Assembly (NCBI RefSeq): GCF_037975245.1
Contig: NC_092574.1
Coordinates: forward strand, 23,311,713 to 23,375,712
Source of the DNA: Apostichopus japonicus
Taxonomy: Eukaryota > Echinodermata > Holothuroidea > Aspidochirotida > Stichopodidae
Direction: 5' to 3'
Length of the DNA: 64,000 nucleotides
In this document: in pieces, positions 1 through 12,800 of the stretch
How positions within the stretch are numbered: the first letter of the stretch is position 1
Layout: each line of letters starts with the position of its first letter
Translations under genes and position numbers: made by a program
The notes under the pieces: model-generated
What the model was told of the DNA's origin: nothing
The model's input: only the letters and a program-made list of their open reading frames with translations
Databases searched by the model: none

Positions 1-753
1 ACTGTATACAGATCTCTGAATCAAATTGCATGATCTTGTGAAAGCGCTCACAAGCATGTGAACACACACCGAAGCAGCCCTGAGTGATTGAATAGTTCAA
101 GGTTTCCACTTATTTGGTTCAAAGGAAAAAATGCTTCCAAAAAGCACAAGTTAAACAGCGTGAAACCCTTTGACTTGAAACTTTGAAAATATGTTTTAAA
201 AGATCTCTTCTTCAATAATTACAAACAAAATTGTATATCCTTCTATTAAAGTGATCAACCGCACCTTTGTCAAGTTTTCGTGGAATTTCAAAACGACAGA
301 TACGACAGCACCCATGTTAAGTTTGGGCATGGCTGGAGAGCTACATTATGTGAACTTCAGATTTACTGGAGAAGCAAACCAATCCATAATGTCAATTTAA
401 TTTGATTGCGATTTTTGTAATGAGCAACTCCCCGTAATTTTTTTTGACAGTACTTGCAAGTAGTGTGAATGGGTTTAAGAATGCTTTGGACAAGCACTTT
501 AAGCAATGTAATCGGGTCTGAGTGTTTGTCTTCAGTTTTTTTCCCTCTCCTATAGGGTCCTTAATGGGGACTTGAGTGTCCCTCTTGATCCTTTTTTTCT
601 ACTTAACTAAACTAAACTAACCTAAGATTTCAAGGTGAACAGGTCATGCCAGGGGACTGCCGTTGTGTGATGTCATGCCTCTAGAAGATGAAATGTTTTA
701 GTTGAAATGTGGAACTATTCTAAATTCTTATTGTTGATCTCATTTATCCCAAG
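1..753 (+). other. DYNC2H1: End of an upstream DYNC2H1 intron
   Basis: No exon is visible before the acceptor at 752-753. The only notable content is a possible LINE 3' end near 460-635. The stretch 1-450 shows nothing I can name. Confidence 0.6.
460..635 (+). mobile_element. Possible non-LTR retrotransposon 3' end
   Basis: One frame reads SVNGFKNALDKHFKQ and then a stop. This resembles the last residues of many LINE reverse transcriptase proteins (a VNxFKxxLDKHW-type ending). A short 3' region and an AACTA-type simple repeat tail at about 602-625 follow. The fragment is very short, so the call is tentative. Confidence 0.35.
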
Positions 754-852
754 GTCACTCAACTGATGTCCATCGATCTATTACGACAACAGTCACGATG
801 GAAGGAGGGCATGCAGGAGATCAGGGGCATCTTTGCTACCCTAGAGAGTCAG
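754..852 (+). CDS. DYNC2H1: DYNC2H1 exon 1 of window (tail)
   Basis: 33 codons, phase 0 at both ends, window residues 1-33 ([20 protein letters not shown]...). Acceptor cccaag and donor gtttgt are weak but the frame joins exon 2. Part of the tail that binds dynein-2 intermediate chains. Intron 853-1252 shows nothing notable. Confidence 0.85.
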
Positions 853-3800
853 GTTTGTTGATCCGATTTCACCCTCTAAAAACAGACGATTTGTGCGCAC
901 TGGACAAAACGTTTCCTCCGATCTCCTCTCTATATTCTTGCATCGTTGTATCTACGATAGAGAAATGTACAAAACCTTTACCCTGCACATAGACAAATGC
1001 ATATGTATTTTTGTAATATACATTTAAAATAGAAAGATTACTGATGTTTTCTTTAAGAAATCATTGAACGAACAACTATTACAAAAGCGGATACGACATT
1101 GATGGGACATACTGTGGACATAACTCTGACTGTTAAATTACGCAGATAAAGTAAAGTAACATTGATGCAACATCAGTAGAAGGTAGGCTGTACTAATGAA
1201 CATGGAAATCATGCAGATGAATTTCTTTGTTTTTTTCCCATCATGCTTTTAGGGTTACAAGTCTTCGGATATGAAGACTTGGAAGATGCATTGGGACCGG
1301 CAACTTTACAAGGCTCTAGAACACCAGTATCAACTGGGCTTAGAGGGCCTAAATGAAAACCTACCCGAGATCAGGGTGGAACTGACTTACAGGTATAATT
1401 GCTAATCCAATAGGTATGAAATTTATCTATGTTTACCCTCCATGTCAGCGGTCCACATGATGAAATGTAACTGAATGGCGATAAACGAAATAACAGTCAT
1501 CACCATAGTTACAGATACTTAGAGATCCTTTAATGGCTCCAAATATTCTAGAAACTTGAATAAATGGTCACCCATGCTCAGATTTTAACCAGCATGTTGC
1601 ATCCATCTGTAAGACATTTTATCTCTCAGTGATGTTGCATTGTTTAAAAGAACACTGTCAGACCAACCTAGAAAGTATCTTTGAAAAGATATAAATTTTT
1701 GGTGATGATTTCAGATATTAAGTATATATAAGTGACCAATTTTAACGAATGACAAAGTAGAGTTATTGATTGTTTTTTCTTAACTTGTATTTATTTTCAT
1801 TGATCACTCCTAGACAACACAAGTTGCAGTTCAGACCTCCGTTTGAGGAGATCAGAGCAAAGTACTACCGGGAGATGAAGAAGTTCATAAGCATCCCGTT
1901 TCACTTCAGAGGTATCGGCGACACGGGAGAGCCGCTCATATTCCCATCCATCGTCGAACGCAATGCTCCGGGATTCGCTCTGGTCTACCAGAAAGCTGAG
2001 CAGCTTTTCAAGAGACTCGACCAGACTAAAAGCATATTCAAGGTAAATCAGAGGTTTTATCACTATGGATACAATCTGGTGGACACATCTGCTATGTTAC
2101 GTTAGATGCAGAAATATATACAGCATTGGAACCTATTCCTCAATAATTTGCTTAAAATATTGAAAAATGTTGATGTAATTATAGCTGCAACTATCCAGAC
2201 ATGTCTGGTTTGTGCTTTTGAAGGGATATTCTGAGAGGGGGGATGGGGTTGGGGGGGTGGCTGAAGTTGATTGCTTATAAAGAATGCAGGAATTTTTTCT
2301 GCACCATTAGGTCAACACAGTATGCTCATAGCAGTTTTATGGGGAAGAAGATACAGATTTGTCAAATTTGGGATATTTTAAAGTTTGGGGAAAATCTCCA
2401 GGGTTGCGCCAAGGAACTTAAAGGAGCTTAACAGAGTAAATAAATGTATTCAATTTTATAACATGACAATATGTTGGTTTAAATTATCATTCATTTTAAA
2501 TATCAATAACAACCTACTGATTGCTGCATCCCTTGTGTGAGGAAACACATACTATGTAGCATATGTATGGAACAATGCACTAGTAACTGGACACAACAAT
2601 GAATCAATGGATGAGTGTGGTGTGGCAAATTGGTTGTGTTTTTTTGTCGTTGATAAAACCTTTAATGAATTAATTATTAATTTCTGCTAATCACATTTGT
2701 TGTTATTGACTTTCTAGGACTGGGTGGCTATGGGATCTGCTGATCTGGACCATCTCATATCCGAGCATCTACATGGACCCAGCGACTGGGAGCAAAACTT
2801 CAAGGCCCTCAAAATCAGGGGCAGGGACTCAGAGAAATTGCAGAGGTAAGTAAGTGTCAACTTGGAGAAAAAGAATCTCAGTATTGGTTGTGATGAATAG
2901 ATTTAATTTGATAAGATCGCTTGTATGGGACTATACAGTGATGGAAAATGGAGCATTGCTTGATGTTACCTAAAATTAATTGGTAACCAGTCTGGCACTG
3001 TGAAATAATTGATAACACGCAAGTTCTCAGATGATGTCTAAGATGTAATTGTAACCATGACTACATGGTAGTTATTGTCACCACGACTACATTTTAACAA
3101 CCATTGATCAATAGCCTATCTACAATGCCAAAAGACAACGTCAGTAAAATATGTGGGAAAAGAAGATGAAGATTTTGAACGGCAGAATATCAAAACATTA
3201 ACTACCACAAAAGACCCTGGAACTAGATTTCATAATTGTGTCATGTTTACGATTTTGCTTTGGAGACATTACTTAGGCACATACTTTCCTCCTCCTTAAC
3301 CAGTGAGATCAAGGTGGACTGTATCAGTGTATCATGCACCCCGGTGAAAGCTGCCATCGATGATCAGATACAGCGCCTGTTTGACGCTCTCCTGTTTTCT
3401 CTGCGTCGTTCTGTCCTGGATGACGTCAACACAATGAATAAATTCTTGGACGAGTCCATGTTGGTCCTAGCAGTCAGACCTCAGTCTGTGGAGGAGATGG
3501 GTGAAGCAAGCGCTCAGTATGAGGAGATTAAGAAGAAGAAAAATGATGTAAGTTTAGCTGTTTTTAAACTGTCATTATAGTTCTTAGCCTGGTTTAACTG
3601 GTTATGTTCCTTTTTACTTATTTTTTATTGTACAGCGCTTCGAGATTTCTGGGAGGCGCTATATAAGTATTACGTATTATTATGATTATCATTAATCCTC
3701 TTCTCTGCTAATGTGGGGGTTCTCTGCAAATTCTTTCTTAAATTTGCATTTTATATCGTTATGGTACTGGAGCTTACCTTTAAAAGAACAGCTGTTGCTC

Positions 3801-6800
3801 TATGATCTAATCTAAGTTTTTTTCTGGAACCCCAAAGCCAGGGTATGTCTGGTGAATGTGGATGGCATTAGTTTGTAAAAGACCATGTCCATTTGATACC
3901 TTTTTTATAAATTTTGAGAGTGATACTTGACATTGATGTATTTTGACTGTCATTCCTACCCTGGTTAGGGGGTGGGGGGCGGTGGAGTCTCTTCATGTCC
4001 CAATAATTATTGACAAAAAATGTACTCTGAGTCAATACTAAGGTAATTAAAAATCGGTCTGACTACATCTAAATGTGGAGAAAATCACTGTTTCACTGCA
4101 TGAACAGAAACACCCTCCCCCCATACACAAAAACAAGGAAGAAAGTAGAAATGTTGTATGTACATCACTAACGGGCAAAGCCAATTCCAGGGCAGTAGAG
4201 GTACCAGTTACACAATGATTGGAAAATGTTTACCTTATGTATATAACACTGTTGAAGAGAGTAATCAAAAATGCTTTGTTATTGCTTCACTGTTTTCAAA
4301 GTGTGTGCTGTTGTTTTGATATTCTATTTTTTATTTGATAAATAAATTAATCTAAATCGCTTCTAACAATATATTATCATTTGTTGTAATTTGATTTTCA
4401 TGTTAGGGTTATTGTCACGTATCAACTCATTATTAAGTTGGTGTTTTAGCTTTTTTTGTTTTTTGTTACATTTATTCATGAAAGGTTTACTCACTTGTTG
4501 ATAAAGCAAGCGAGAAGCACAAGCTTTTACGACAAGTCGCAGGAACCAACATCGAACAGCTCAATGAGGTACCTGGCAAGTGGGGCAAGTTTGACCTGAT
4601 GGTTGACGGTTTTGAAATGATGATAAATGAACAGGTAGGTAGTAGAATCTCTCTTTTGTTTTGTCCAAAAAACCCCAGAGAAAGACATATATAGGGGAAG
4701 AAGTAAAATAGCTGTACATCTAATTTGCAATTCATCTGACTTGATCGATGGAATGACTTAAAGTAGGCTATCCTCCCCTTAACAAGGGCAATGGGATGGT
4801 CGTAGTAAGCCCGGGTCCTGACATTTCCATCCCAATGGGATCTGTGTGAGAGACAGACTAAATGTCTTTGAAAAAAATCCTGCCAGAATCAAAATGTCGG
4901 GCCTTGATACATTTACCTACAGTAGATGAGCAGGTTGTTAACAGTTCTCTCTCTCTTAACTTGTAATTGTCACTTCAGGAAATTGAGAATCACAAGAAAT
5001 TTTCAGCTGTGAAAGAAGTAGTCTCTCTACAAAATGTCTGTAGCTTTCATTGTTCATACTGAGTGGTAGAAATACGTCATGGTTATTGAATTTTTTAATT
5101 TTTTGTTTTGGTAACCCTCGATCTTTTTTTGGAATTGTAATCGCCAGTGAATTCAAATTTAATAAAAGAAAATTCTTCTTCTCCTTCTCCTCCTCCTCCT
5201 CCTGCTCCTGCTCCTGCTCCTCCTCCTTCTCCTCCCCCTCCTCATCCTCCTCCTCATGATATTACCCAGCTGGAAGTCATGAAGAATAGCGTTTACTCCA
5301 GAGTGGAGGAATTTAACGCAGAGTTAGAAAAATTTGCTGCTCGATGGAATCAGTTCAAACCAAAACCAGAGCTGGTAGAGAGCGGGGAAAAGGAGGCTTG
5401 TAAGAAAGCAGTGGAAACCATCAAAGAGAAAAAGCAAGAATTTGAAGAACTCGACAAGACCAGGGCTAGCCTCATGTAAGATATTGTCCAGATTTGCACA
5501 AACAGTTGACTCTTTATAATAATTCAACTAATATCTAAGGGTAGCTAATATGTCTACTGTGGGCATAACATAACCTCTGCTTGGTCTGTGTTAAGCAAAA
5601 CCACAGGCCTGGGAGCTTTAGTGCATTATCGTATAGTGAAGCTGTGCAAATTAAAAACTCGAATATAACATCGGAAGCACAATCGCTACATGAGTCTGGA
5701 TTCTGAGGAAGAATTTAACTACTAATTGCCCAAGTCTAAAAGATGTGATTGCTTTAAAAAGTCATGAAACATATTTGAAGGTCTCATAATTCCCTCGGAT
5801 ATGTATCTAAAACAGTGAGATATGGCATAGCTACAACAAATATATTGGCTGTATTGTTAAGTATAGTATTGAATGATCCTATGGATAAAAATTGTTGGTG
5901 GCTAAATATTGCCAAACTCTTCCCTTTGAGGGAAGGAAACATTTAAGTAAAGTATATTGAAGTATAAAATATTTCCTATTTTTCAAGGAATATTATTCTT
6001 AATAAAAATAAAATAAAACTGTTAGCAAACTGCTTATCCACTAGAGAGCCTGTGTAATAGAATGTGTAAAAGTAAGTTGGCCTGACGTTTCGATCCTAGC
6101 AGGATCTTCTTCAGAGGCTAAATGACAAGTTACAGTAACAGAGGGGACAAAAACACGCACAGAATACAGACAGGTTAATGAGCACGGTGAACACAATGAG
6201 ATGGATGAAAGGGGATTATAAGTAGAAAGCAACAGGAGAAGAGAAGAGGAAGGAGATAAACTGTGGAGGGACAAAGAGAGGATAAGAATATTATTCTTAT
6301 ATATGATCCTCTCGAATATTCTTATCAGTTCTGACTGTCAGCATTTCCAGTTGGACGATCCGTCCTTCCCTCTGGCTGAGGAAATGAAGGCTGATTTGGA
6401 CCAGTTACAAGTCATGTGGCTGCTCTACGAAGAATTCAGCGTGGGGATGGAAGCGATCGAAAAGGAGGACTGGATCGTCTTCAGGTTTGTCCATCATCTT
6501 TTCTTGTGAATGAAAGTATCTGGTTGTATTTGCAATGTGACATTTTATGTCACACAAATTTTCTGTTACACAGTGTATGAGTTTCTTTCATGATTCTCAA
6601 AGTTTCTTCATGATTTTCAAATTTTTTTCAAATTTTTTTTTTCAAAATTTTTTTTTTCTCAAATTTTTTTTTCTCAAATATTTTTTTTCTCAAAGGTTTT
6701 TTTCTCAAAAATCTTTCATGATTTCCAAATTTTCTGTAACACTGTGTATGAGTTCCTTTCATGATTGCTGTAACAGATTTTAGTTCGGTTCGGTTTGGTT

Positions 6801-9800
6801 CAATTTCAGTTCAACTTTTTTTCCACCATTTTAGCAGATATAACAGTATGAAGCTAAGACTATGTAACTACATACCATAGTAAAGACCAAGAATGGCAAA
6901 TACAAATTTCAAATATATACAGAATCGTTGAAGAGATTCTCTGGAAAGCCACTGAAAGCTTGTTTGTTGTGGACTCCTGTTGTAGTAGATACATATGTAC
7001 ACATGATAAGCATAGACACGAGCACACCTAGAAACAAGTGGCTTGCATATACACCTAACAACACCTACATAATATAACCTTCAATGTCTAGTACTTACAC
7101 ATAAAACAGATAAAATACAAATATAAGTCAGTTAATCAATAGTTCTTAAAGCTACACTTGAAAGAGGAAATAGAGGGAGATATCTTAATAGTATTTGGAA
7201 TGGCATTTTAGGTAGCAGGCCCAGCATACCTGACATTGAGAACATACATGCCACTTTTGGAAATGACTGCCAATAGTTGGCCTATGGCATGAAACACAAT
7301 GATAGTAAATGAACCTAGGCCTAGCCTAAGTTACAAATCAAGCAGCCTCCTGTACTATATTGTGTATCTCCCTGCCTCTCCATAGCATTCCCATTTCATC
7401 ACTTTTGAATGAAAACAGATGCTGGGAGCCTCCCTTGTCTTTTCAAGGAACATATGATTTTATTTTTACGTGAATACATGTTTGATATAGTTTCATTGAC
7501 ATCGGATACAAGTCGTGCTCTTTTCCGTAAGTTTAAATTTACACTGTATATTTCAAGGCAGTTGCTAATCGGATGATTGACTCGACCGTTACTCCACAGA
7601 TCAAAGACTTACGTTTTTGAAGATTTCCTGGCTCAGTGGGCTGAGCGTCTCCGAGCAGATGGAGGTGACGTGACCGTCATGACTGTTCGACTCACCAAAG
7701 ACATCGAAAAGTACAGGGTAAGAAAATCTGGTTAGCTGAACCTGCCATTTTTTATCAAATTTTTTACAATCAAATTTTGTCGTTAAATATTTTAACTGGT
7801 AGAGAAGTTTCAAATCAATTGGTTTCATCTTTATCATATAAAAGTGTAATTTGCGAAAAGATTCTTGTTCTACTTTTTATATTAAGTTGATTAGGTGGGG
7901 AAATGTACCAGATGGCATCCCATAATATATCATTGCCTGTTCTTTCATGTTTTTACAAATGCTGATAAGATTTGAAAGTAGCTGCTTAGCTTTCAAAAGA
8001 CATTGTACTATCATCCAGTAATTTTCGAAAGGTTTGAATAATATTTCAAAATACCAAATTTTGCTGATGGTCAGGGAAACCCTGGCAAGTTCAGAAAAAT
8101 GGGTAGTATTTTCCTCGAGGAGGAAATTTGGGGTAGAAGGATGAGGAGAGGAGGAAAGTATTATTTTTTGAGTTACTTGATATTTTTTGCATCAACCTAT
8201 TATAGGACAGATCATGCTTTAGGTTGCAATAAAAGATAATCAGATTGGGAAAGTTGATTCATAACTTTAACAGTTTTGAGCTTAAATTTCAAGATTTCAA
8301 GAATAAGATCTGAATCTTTGTGTTGAAGTATCTTTTATCTAGTTCTTCTCTTCATGGGACAATTTCTCTTGACAGATATTGAGAAGTACGAGTTGAGATA
8401 ACCATCATCCTTTAAGCCGGCTACGTATACTTTGTGATAGACAATCATATAGAAATCTAACTTTCTTGTTGCCCAAAAATTGTACATAAATGATGTCACC
8501 AACATTTGATTCATCGCATTAATGTCGTTTGTTTGGCTGTGTTTTAACTTGTAATGTTGTGGTAAATATCATGTCAGGACTCTCTGCGGTTCAAGGGAGC
8601 ATGTTTAACGTTGACGTTTTCCGGTGTATTTCCACTCTTTCTGTTTTCTTCTTCTTTCCAGCAAATTATTCCGATTCTGAAGTACATCAGTAGTGATGTG
8701 TTCACACAAGAGCACTGGGCTGACATGTATCGAATGTTGAAGATGCCACGTAACACAGCCTTGGACAGACTAACATTTGGACACATCGTCGCTGCATCAG
8801 ATCATATCCTAGTCAATGCCGATGCATTGAAGGTACATTGATACGGAGGCTGCAGAAGAGGGTTACATTCGGGGGGAGGAAATGGGGGGGGGGGGGGAGC
8901 AGGCCAACTTTGCATGGCAGTGAGACTTGTGACTTTGATTTGAGGAAATAAACTGTAAAATCACCTCAAAACATCCAAACTAAATTCATCCTCTGTGCCT
9001 TCTGTACCACAAATTCAACTATTTTGCGTATTTATTTTTTACCAAAAGGGCACACTCTAATTTCAATATTCTTAATTTCTTAAAAAATTCATAATTTTAT
9101 TAAAACAATTCTAAATCATTGAAAGGGCAAATATTTAGCTTTTTCACAAAACTAGTGCATTAGTAATACCTCTAGTTCTTAAATAATTTATTAAGAGCAG
9201 ATTTTTCATTACTGGTTGCAGGTATAGGACATTATTGTCCTCAACTTATAATCAACGAACATTGGTTATGTTTCTCTTCCAAATGAAACAGAAATACCTC
9301 AGTTACGTTTAGAATCCTGTACTTCCGGTATATTATTTCCTGTGAGATTAAAATTTAGAGGGCTACTTTAGTTAAAAAAAGGATTTAAATAGACAGAGGG
9401 TTTAAAGAGGTAATTAGTTAAAAAGCTAACTTGTTGAAATAGCTAACAAGCTAAAGCCAATGAAAACAAAACAAGAAAAAGGAAAAAAAGAAGCTAACTA
9501 GTGAAAGAGGCTGAATGAGGAGTTAAATGTTAACTATAAGACTAGTTTCAGAGAAGTACACTAAAACTGTATCATAACAGTAGAAGTAAAATTTCCCTTT
9601 TTTTAGTTAAGAATCTTTCTTATTATTGTCAAAGTGTAGGTCAAGAATGGTGAAGGTCTTACAAGTGACATCAGAGAAGAAAGAAAATAATTTTTTTATT
9701 GCAGATGAATTTGCATCTGCGTCTAGGTTCATAGTGTTTTTATTTCCCTTGGTAACGATGATCTCATCTATCCGTAGGAACTCTTCAACCGAGCTAAAGG

Positions 9801-12800
9801 CGAAGTATCGATACGCGAAGCGTTACGAGAACTGGATGTCTGGGGAGTGGGGGCGGTCTTCTCTCTGACCGAATATTCAGATAGTCAAGACAGACAGATC
9901 ATGCTGATCAAAGATTGGAAGGATCTGGTTACTCAGGTTCGTTGACGTTTAATGTATCATTTAAATCTGAAAGGAATCAAATGAAATGCTATTGTTGTAT
10001 CTTACGTTTGGCAGTGTCTGATCCTACCCAAAGTATCCTTGATTTCAAAGATTGCTGCAAGTTTATCACAGCTGTATGGATGATGGCAAAATTTTTGTCC
10101 TTGCTGGACTCTAAAAAGCTTAGATTTGTCAGAGAGAGACCATAATTATATTTGTTTCATGCTCCACATTTATTAACGTAGGGAGTCAACATTTATTCTT
10201 TTCTGTTGTCATGTTGTGACAAGTATATCCCCTATTTCTTGTGATGCCTTCTTGTTAACCTTAGCTAAAGCTGGTCAGGTTTGTCTGAAACTTCTCAAAG
10301 TGCAAAGTTTGGGCGGAACTTAAAATTATTTAAGTTTTTCATAGTTTCTGAATAGTCTGGTTTTCAAAAGAAAAGAAGTGCCAAAATGATCTGATACTGT
10401 GATTTGGAAAGCTGTTGGAAGTGAGTTGTAAGTAACAATCCATTTGGCTTTTCCCAGGAGTACATGTGTGTTGCCTAGCAACATAGAATTAACTCCCTTC
10501 CATGCCAATTATTATTGTAAGAAAGAATGTCTAAGTTTAATGTATTTATTTTTGTGTATTAGTATTTAGTTTAGTAGTTTAATGTATTTAGATTATTATT
10601 ATAAGAAAGGAATGACTAATTTTGAATGTATTTAGTTAATAAGTAACAGTTTTCTTCATGTGTTTTGGTATGTACCTGTTACTGACGACCATTGTTTATT
10701 ATCCTCTTAGGTCGGGGACAACCAGAGCCTACTGCAGTCTCTTAAGGATTCCCCGTACTACAAGGGATTTGCAGACAAAGCTACCATCTGGGAACAACGT
10801 CTTGCTGATTTAGATGAGTACCTACACAACCTCAACCAGATTCAACGGAAGTGGGTCTATTTAGAACCTATCTTTGGGAGGGGCGCTCTGCCCAAGGAAC
10901 AAGGAAGGTTTAAGAGGCTGGACGACGACTTCAGGTAGGTTCAATGAGGGCATGTGGGTAAGATATGGGGAGGGGGGTGGGAGAAGCAGGGCAGGGTTTG
11001 GATTGGTGGCAGAGGGATGGGTGAGGTAGGTTTAGATATAACAGGATGAAGAGATGGGACAAGGGGTAGAAATTCACTTGACAGTAAATGAAACTAACTT
11101 AAAAGAATAGGCTGGTATTTATTATGAATGTTGATCATAGTTAAAGATACTGGTGAACCCACTTGTCAAAACTGACAAAACATGTCCTATGATAGCCATA
11201 AAACATGTTTTATTGCTAGATACAACAGTAACATATCTTGTAGATATATGTATTGTAGATATAAATGGTAGATATAGTGCAGGGTTGTCCAACCTACGGC
11301 CCGCGGGCCACATCCGGCCCGCCGCAGGGTTGCGTCCGGCCCGCCAGAGGTGCTCTACGGTGCGAAATTTTAGTGAGCAGATTTATTGATAACAATTTGA
11401 AGCTATATAATCAATAGTTCAAACCTTTTGGGTCCAAAAAAACTGCATACAGGTCAGTTTGTGTGACACTCTCAGCAGAGGGGGGGGGGGGGCGGCTGGA
11501 CCTTATTCATCTGTTTTATTAGGAAGGAAAATAAATCAGTGCACGCAGTGCGCACATTGCACATGTGGCCCCCTCCTTCATCATAACCATTCCATGTGGC
11601 CCTCCTCTGCAAAAGGTTGGACAACCCTGATATAGTGTATTGCAGAAACTACAAATTGTCATTGCCTGTCCTTAATCCCTTTCATACTTTCTTGGTTTCA
11701 CAGGAGTATTATGATGGATGTGAGCAGAGATAACAGAGTTTTATCTTTGGTTGGTAAAGCAGGACTGAGGAACACACTGACCACACTACTTGATCAGTTA
11801 CAAAGATGTCAGAAAGCCTTAAATGAGTTTCTAGAGGTAAAGTATACAAAGATCATGAGTTTACTGCACCTGCAGGTAGAGTACTCAAATAACATAAGTC
11901 TACTGCACCTGCAGGTAGACTATTCAAGTATCATGAGTTTACTGCACCTGCAGGTAGACTATTCAAGTATCATGATTTTACTGCACCCGCAGGAAGAGTA
12001 TTAAGATATGAGTTTTACTGCAGCTGCAGGTAGCGTATTCAAATATCATGAGTTAAGTGCAACTGCAGGTAGAGTATTCAAGTATCATGAGTTAAGTGCA
12101 CCTGCCGGTAGAGTATTCAAGTATCATGAGTTTAATGCACCTGTAGGTAGAGTATTCAAGTATCGTGAGTTCACTGCACCTGCAGGTAGAGTATTCAAGT
12201 ATCATGAGTTCACTGCACCTGCAGGTAGAGTATTCAAATATCATCAGTTTACTGCACCTGCAGGAAGAGTATTCATATGTCATGAGTTTACTGCACCTGT
12301 AGGTAGAGTATTCAAGTATCATGAGTTCACTGCACCTGCAGGTAGAGTAATATTATGAGTTTACTGCACCTGCAAGTAGCGTATTCAAATATCATGAGTT
12401 AAGTGCAACTGCAGGTAGAGTATTCAAGTATCATGAGTTAAGTGCACCTGCCGGTAGAGTATTCAAGTATCATGAGTTTAATGCACCTGTAGGTAGAGTA
12501 TTCAAGTATCGTGAGTTCACTGCACCTGCAGGTAGAGTATTCAAGTATCGTGAGTTCACTGCACCTGCAGGTAGAGTATTCAAATATCATCAGTTTACTA
12601 CACCTGCAGGAAGAGTATTCATATGTCATGAGTTTACTGCACCTGTAGGTAGAGTATTCAAGTATCATGAGTTCACTGCACCTGCAGGTAGAGTAATATT
12701 ATGAGTTTACTGCACCTGCAAGTAGCGTATTCAAATATCATGAGTTAAGTGCAACTGTAGGTAGAGTATTCAAGTATCATGAGTTTACTGCACCTGCAGG

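Noticed and set aside
6339-6484. Later acceptor (AG at 6339-6340) for exon 8
   Set aside because: It would drop the conserved SDC residues and break the frame with exon 7; the AG at 6327-6328 keeps both.
12008-12668. Repeat proteins ([13 protein letters not shown]- and [12 protein letters not shown]-like) on both strands
   Set aside because: Artefacts of the 39-base minisatellite in intron 13.
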